The notes under the pieces: model-generated
What the model was told of the DNA's origin: nothing
Databases searched by the model: none
The model's input: the letters and a program-made list of their open reading frames with translations, nothing else
Origin: an uncultured Anaerolineales bacterium
Lineage (GTDB): Bacteria > Chloroflexota > Anaerolineae > Anaerolineales > Villigracilaceae
NCBI GenBank assembly: GCA_937928015.1
Contig: CALFXA010000261.1
Span: 1 to 16,405 of the forward strand
Direction of reading: 5' to 3'
DNA length: 16,405 nt
Position numbers and translations under genes: made by a program
Shown: piece after piece, positions 12,611 to 16,405 of the stretch
Numbering within the stretch: the stretch's first letter is position 1
Layout of the letters: each line of letters begins with the position of its first letter

Positions 12611-15273
12611 AAAGGCGGAGGCGGGATGATGGTCAGCGTGGCCGTGCGGACACCGCCCACACCGCTGCTCCAGTTCCCCGCAGCATCGCGCATGCGGACG
12701 CGCACGGTGTAGGTTCCAACTGCCAGCGAGTTGGTCGGGATGACGGCGCTGGTGCCGCTGAAGGCCGTGCCGGTGCCAGCCGCGATATCGGTGGCGCCGA
12801 ACCAGTACTCGCCGCCCGTCACGCCGCTGCCTGCGGCCCCGTCGGAGGAGCCGTTCACGGTCAGGTTGACCGAGGCGGCGCCGACCACGATGGAGTTGGG
12901 TGTGAGTGTAATGTCGGTGAAGGTCGGGCCGGTGCGGTCGACGATCAGGTTGGCATTGACGGCGGCGCCCCAGTTACCCGCAATATCCTTGGCACGGACG
13001 TAGATCGTGTGAGTGCCTTCCGTCAAAACCGAGAGGGCTGTCGTCGACAGGGTGGCGGTGAGGGAAACGGTGGGCGAAGCCGCGTTCACGGTCATAGGCG
13101 TGCCAGTTCCCGCCGCGACTGTGGTATCGATGTAGTATTCAGCCGCACTGACGTTATTGTTACCCGTGGCCGTATCGCTGGCCGAGGCGCTGATCGCCAC
13201 TGCCGTGTTATTGGTGATCGCAGGCATCAGGGTCACGCCGCTGACAGTGGGTGCGAGCTTGTCGATTACCAGGGTCACCGTGCTGAAGGGACCCCAGTTC
13301 CCGGCCGCGTCCTTGCCGTGGATGCTGATCACGTGCGGTCCGTTCGAGAGCGCCTTCACGGTGACGAGCGGAATGTAGGCGTAACCGGTCTCGGTGGTGG
13401 AGTTGAACGAGCCGTCGGTGGGCGTCATGAGGATGCCCGTGCCGTTCGCGCCGATGGTGTCGATGAAGAACTCGGCGTTCTTCACGCTGGAAGTCACCGG
13501 ACCGCCGCCGGGTTCGGTGAAGGTCGCATCCAGGCGGACCGATTGGATGGATGGCGTGTATGGCAGGCTGCCGTTGTTGGGATTGGGCCGCAGGAGAATG
13601 GAGCCCGCGGCAGGTCCCGTTTTATCGACGGATAGCTGCAAGGTGGCGAAGGCGCCCCAATTGCCAAGCGCATCGCGGCTATGCACAAAGACCGTGTGAT
13701 ACCCTTCGGAGAGGGTGTTCATGACCGCAGATGGGATGCTGCCCGTGATGGACACGATCGGGGCGGTCTGGTTGAGCGACATCGCCGTGCCCGAGCCGTC
13801 GGCGCCGGCCGCGTCGATGAAGTATTCTGCGGCGTTGACGTTGCTGTTGCCGCTGGCGCTGTCATTGGCAGAACCGCTCAAGGCGATGCTGACCGTCCCA
13901 TTGCTGGGGCTGGGGGTGGAGGTCAAGCCGCTCGAAGCGGGGCCCTGCTTGTCGAGGTTCAGTTGAACGGTGTTGACCGGGCCCCAGTTTCCAGCCGCGT
14001 CCTGCCCGTGGACGTACACCGTATGCACGCCCGCCGACAGCGAGGTCGGGATGATGCTGGTGATGGCCGTCTCGGAGGGCGAGTCGAACGTACCGTCCTG
14101 CGGGTCCATCGGAGTGCCCGTGCCGTCGGCGCCAGCCGTGTCGATGAAGTACTCTACCGCGGTGACGTTATTGCTGCCGCTGTCGATATCGCTGACCGTC
14201 AGGCTGAAGGCCACTGCAACGGACCCGTTGCTCGGGTTGGGTGAGAGGGACAGCCCCGTGGAGGTGGGGCCGGTGGTGTCCGTCCCGGTTGGATTGGTCG
14301 GGATGGACAGGAAGGTCAACATGCCGCCGAAAGGCTGGCCGTTGTTGAGCAAACGCAGGTTTGAATCGTAGACGGCGTACTTCATGCCCGAAGGCGCATC
14401 CGCAGGGATATGCACCAGGATGTCGGCGGTCTGGCCCGCGCTGAGAGTCTCAGACACGGCGGAGTGTGGATGGGCAAACGGGCGGCCATCACTGGAAAGG
14501 ACGCTGTAATGCAATCCCAGCACACCCAGCGAATGATTCTGCAAACCCGCGTTGGCAACGCGCAGCAACACCTTGCGGCCTGCATCCGTGTCGATGGGGG
14601 TCGTGTCGGGATACGCCTTACCGTTGAACAGGAAATACTTCGGGCTGAAAGCCTGCAGATCGAAACTGGTGGGAGCCGCGTTCAGGGCGGGGTCGATCTC
14701 GCTCATGACCAGGATCGACTCATCGTCGAAGGCCGAGTCGGGACCGTATGCCTGCTGGGGCGCCCCGCTCGGGCGGACGATCAGCAACCCGTACAGGCCC
14801 ATCGCGATCTGGCGTTCGCCGTTGGCGGTCGGCCCGGCCTGGTACAGATAGGTGCCAGGCTGTAACCCGGAGTAGGTGTAGGTCTTCGTCCCGCCTGCGC
14901 CCACGCCGACCATATCAGCCGATTCGAGGAAGCCCGGGATGGAGAGCGAGGTGGCCTCGCTCAAGCCGTTGTGCAGGACGATTGCGAGGGTCTCGCCCTC
15001 GGTGGCCACCAGCGTGGGGCCGGGCAACCCGGCCGGGCTGAGTCCGTCGCTGGCATAACCCCAGATCGTGACGTTGGTCCCGCCCGGCAAGGTCAACGTG
15101 CCGGCCGTGGCCCACAGGTCACAGGTGCGGGTGCCCGAGGCTTCCGTGCAGGTCGTGGCAGGCAGCACGGAGGCGTAAGCCGCCTCGGGGCGGATGGCCG
15201 CGAAGCAGACCGCCAGGATCATGCCCAGCGCCAGCAGGCTCGTTTGAAAACGATGGTATGCGTTTGTTTTCAT
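11920..15273 (-). CDS. Secreted cupredoxin-like protein with five Ig-like repeats and the shared C-terminal module
   Basis: The 1117-aa protein has a signal peptide (about residues 1-34, ending near AAYAS). Residues about 35-325 resemble two cupredoxin domains of a multicopper oxidase (GPTLVATEGETLAIVLHN, then TYLYQ...RQIAMGLYGLLIV, then NHSLGVLGLHYSVLSSDGRPF). However, the copper-binding HxH motifs are absent: TYLYQAG stands where HxH is expected. Residues about 334-885 are five repeats of about 110 aa, most with EYFID, G(T/S)(G/H)TP-like and DAAGNWG signatures. The last 230 residues are the module shared with the protease. ATG 15273 follows GAGGAGAC; ATG 15288 lies before that site and is not used. 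It starts 29 bases after the MCO-like gene, to which its first third is related. A structural or adhesive role on the cell surface is inferred. Confidence 0.88.
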   Translation of the reverse strand: MKTNAYHRFQTSLLALGMILAVCFAAIRPEAAYASVLPATTCTEASGTRTCDLWATAGTLTLPGGTNVTIWGYASDGLSPAGLPGPTLVATEGETLAIVLHNGLSEATSLSIPGFLESADMVGVGAGGTKTYTYSGLQPGTYLYQAGPTANGERQIAMGLYGLLIVRPSGAPQQAYGPDSAFDDESILVMSEIDPALNAAPTSFDLQAFSPKYFLFNGKAYPDTTPIDTDAGRKVLLRVANAGLQNHSLGVLGLHYSVLSSDGRPFAHPHSAVSETLSAGQTADILVHIPADAPSGMKYAVYDSNLRLLNNGQPFGGMLTFLSIPTNPTGTDTTGPTSTGLSLSPNPSNGSVAVAFSLTVSDIDSGSNNVTAVEYFIDTAGADGTGTPMDPQDGTFDSPSETAITSIIPTSLSAGVHTVYVHGQDAAGNWGPVNTVQLNLDKQGPASSGLTSTPSPSNGTVSIALSGSANDSASGNSNVNAAEYFIDAAGADGSGTAMSLNQTAPIVSITGSIPSAVMNTLSEGYHTVFVHSRDALGNWGAFATLQLSVDKTGPAAGSILLRPNPNNGSLPYTPSIQSVRLDATFTEPGGGPVTSSVKNAEFFIDTIGANGTGILMTPTDGSFNSTTETGYAYIPLVTVKALSNGPHVISIHGKDAAGNWGPFSTVTLVIDKLAPTVSGVTLMPAITNNTAVAISASASDTATGNNNVSAAEYYIDTTVAAGTGTPMTVNAASPTVSLTATLSTTALSVLTEGTHTIYVRAKDIAGNWGAAVNANLIVDRTGPTFTDITLTPNSIVVGAASVNLTVNGSSDGAAGSGVTGGEYWFGATDIAAGTGTAFSGTSAVIPTNSLAVGTYTVRVRMRDAAGNWSSGVGGVRTATLTIIPPPPLLYFSTFGNSNPPGVSGTADDADIYYFNGSAFSRVIDSSGTGSLLGLSSFANVDGFDRVDATHFYLSFADAVNIPTLGTVQDEDVVYYNAGTWSLFFDGSVNSVGATDLDAISIVGGTLYFSTDNTLVPPGSGGSGDDADIYRWNGGSSYTRIFDASALGWSTANVDGFARVDATHFYVSYSVDTTVPGLGTVQDEDVLYYNNGVWTVYFDGTGYGLTSGNLDIDAFDLP
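12622..14274 (-). repeat. Five tandem Ig-like repeat units of about 330 bp
   Basis: Five consecutive units code for about 110 residues each. Each starts near a GP(T/A)xxG block, has EYFID or a relative in the middle (EFFID, EYYID, EYWFG), and ends at a D(A/I/L)xGNW(G/S) block. The DNA for the latter recurs as CCCCAGTT-like stretches near 12670, 12966, 13300, 13650 and 13980. The fifth unit is the most diverged. Confidence 0.82.
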
Positions 15274-15302
15274 GATAAGTCTCCTCATCGTTCAGCGGCC
15301 TG

Positions 15303-16405
15303 CTATGGACAACCGCCAGGCGGATTGATGCGGGTATAAGTGATCATGCCAGTCATGGGCACGCCCCAGGACGTAATCTGATACAGGGCATGGTTATGGG
15401 CGATGTGATAGTACTCGCCGCATTGGTTCTGGGTGGTGGTGCCCACGGGAATGGCGCCCTGCTCGCCCAGGTACGGCGCGCCGCCGAAGAAAGGACCAAA
15501 GAACAGGTCCATGATATTGGGGAAGGTGACGGGGACCGGGTTGGAGGCGGAGTTGTATGCCTCGGGGTCGTGCCAACTGAAGAGTGCATCCCAGGTCTGG
15601 CCGGGGCCGACGGGAATGGAATACTTGTCGTAAGCCAAATCCTCGGCTGTGGTGCCTTCCAGGGGCATGCCGTCGCGTCCCACAATGCGGACGTTGTTGC
15701 CGTGCGGGTGGAAGGGATAGTCCACGCTGCCCACGCTCAAGTAGCGGATGACGGCCGGCAGCGGGTTGAGGGAGGCATCCCAGGGTTCGACGATTGCAAG
15801 GGCGCCGTAAGGCTGGCCCGGCAGCCAGGAAGCGAAGTTGGGCGCGACAGTATCGGGGAAGCCGCGCCCGTTGATCATCCAATAGCGCGGATGGTAATTC
15901 TTCGAATTGAACGGCTGACCGGCCTCCATTTTCTGGCTGAGGACCGGGTCGATCTCGGACAGCAGGGCGATGTATTCGTGGGTCGGGTTGAAGGCGGTCT
16001 CGGGGCGGTTGTACACCCAGTCAGGATGACCGGCCGGGCGGACGACGATCGCACCGAACAAGCCCATCGGGACCTGGATTGCCGGGTCGGTACCGCTCTG
16101 ATAGAGGAAGGTGCCCGGATGCGTCGCCACAAAACTATAAGTCACCGTGCCGCCGTTGGCCCCAGCCACTTTTGCCAGGGACACCAGGGTGGCCCCGTTG
16201 AAGACCGGACCGTCAGGCTGGCCGTCCGCGAGGACGTTTTCCTGGCCCGGGAAGATCAGCGAGATGCCGCGGTTCAGGGTGTTGTGCAACACCACCGTGA
16301 CCGTGTCGCCTTCGTTCACGCACAGGACCGGCCCGGGGTACTGGAAGTCATCGGCCCCGCTCGAGAGGCCCCACATGAATACCACGTTGCCGTCGGGAGT
16401 GCCGA
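15303..16405 (-). CDS. Multicopper-oxidase-like protein, 5' end outside the window, with altered copper sites
   Basis: The frame is open to the window edge; codons before the GTG at 16385 read GTPDGNV, so the true start lies beyond 16405. About 366 C-terminal residues are seen. The fold is that of a multicopper oxidase: PGPVLCVNEGDTVTVVLHN, GTFLYQ...IQVPMGLFGAIVVRP, DYPFHPHGNNVRIVGRDG, and CGEYYHIAHNHALYQITSWGVPMTGM at the C-terminus. The expected copper ligands are largely changed. The two HxH motifs of the first domain are missing, HPFHxHG has become YPFHPHG (Tyr at 15717-15719), and HCHxxxH has become HNHxxxQ (15378-15398). It is therefore unlikely to be a normal laccase-type oxidase. It may bind copper through the remaining HPH and HNH histidines or serve a structural role. 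The related 1117-aa gene follows after 29 bases. Confidence 0.88.
   Translation of the reverse strand, partial: GTPDGNVVFMWGLSSGADDFQYPGPVLCVNEGDTVTVVLHNTLNRGISLIFPGQENVLADGQPDGPVFNGATLVSLAKVAGANGGTVTYSFVATHPGTFLYQSGTDPAIQVPMGLFGAIVVRPAGHPDWVYNRPETAFNPTHEYIALLSEIDPVLSQKMEAGQPFNSKNYHPRYWMINGRGFPDTVAPNFASWLPGQPYGALAIVEPWDASLNPLPAVIRYLSVGSVDYPFHPHGNNVRIVGRDGMPLEGTTAEDLAYDKYSIPVGPGQTWDALFSWHDPEAYNSASNPVPVTFPNIMDLFFGPFFGGAPYLGEQGAIPVGTTTQNQCGEYYHIAHNHALYQITSWGVPMTGMITYTRINPPGGCP

Noticed and set aside
13009..14244. Plus-strand frames of about 190-210 codons opposite the Ig-like repeats
   Set aside because: They recur because the coding repeats on the minus strand recur; no start signals or protein features support them.
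12622..14274. CRISPR-like or noncoding tandem repeat
   Set aside because: The periodicity of about 330 bp is that of coding Ig-like domains, with protein-level rather than identical DNA repeats.
15303..16405. Functional laccase or copper oxidase
   Set aside because: The type-1 Cys and His positions and the first-domain HxH motifs are not present.

Overview
The window looks like a GC-rich chromosome of the Chloroflexota, probably an Anaerolineae-type bacterium. This is inferred from the block bifunctional nuclease (DUF151) - dnaB - dnaD - double DnaC-like ATPase and from the long secreted Thr/Pro-linker and Ig-like proteins; no taxonomic marker was compared.

Layout. (1) Positions 1-1853 look like the end of an integrated element. 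A partial unknown ORF converges on a tyrosine recombinase gene, which is translationally coupled to a small HTH/zinc-ribbon protein (excisionase-like). Both lie directly downstream of a tRNA-Pro(GGG) gene that has a near-consensus promoter. An intrinsic terminator lies between the tRNA and the ribosome binding site of the small gene. (2) Positions 2040-6123 (+) form a replication cassette: a DUF151 nuclease-family protein, replicative helicase DnaB, a DnaD-domain protein and a DnaC/DnaI-like helicase-loader protein with two tandem AAA+ domains. (3) Positions 6160-8685 (+) hold an AT-richer, probably acquired gene for one polypeptide that joins an adenine-N6 DNA methyltransferase to a BsuBI/PstI-family restriction endonuclease. 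A perfect 14-bp bidirectional terminator follows. (4) Positions 8740-16405 (-) hold one probable operon for secreted or membrane proteins. In transcription order it encodes a multicopper-oxidase-like protein (5' end outside the window), a 1117-aa protein with a related cupredoxin-like region, five Ig-like repeats and a C-terminal module, a five-helix membrane protein, and a subtilisin-like protease ending in the same C-terminal module.

How the genes work together. DnaB, DnaD and the DnaC-like protein should act in helicase loading. The restriction-modification fusion is a self-contained defence gene that shares the strand but has its own candidate promoter, placed so close that the mRNA would be leaderless. 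The minus-strand operon appears to build a cell-envelope assembly. Its two MCO-like proteins have lost most or all copper ligands, and two of its proteins share a 691-bp collinear C-terminal segment 3180 bp apart.

The most notable points are the single-chain methyltransferase-PstI-type endonuclease with a possible internal start, the MCO-like protein whose type-1 copper site has been replaced, the duplicated C-terminal module, and the terminator placed just before the excisionase-like gene. No CRISPR array, rRNA or insertion sequence was seen.
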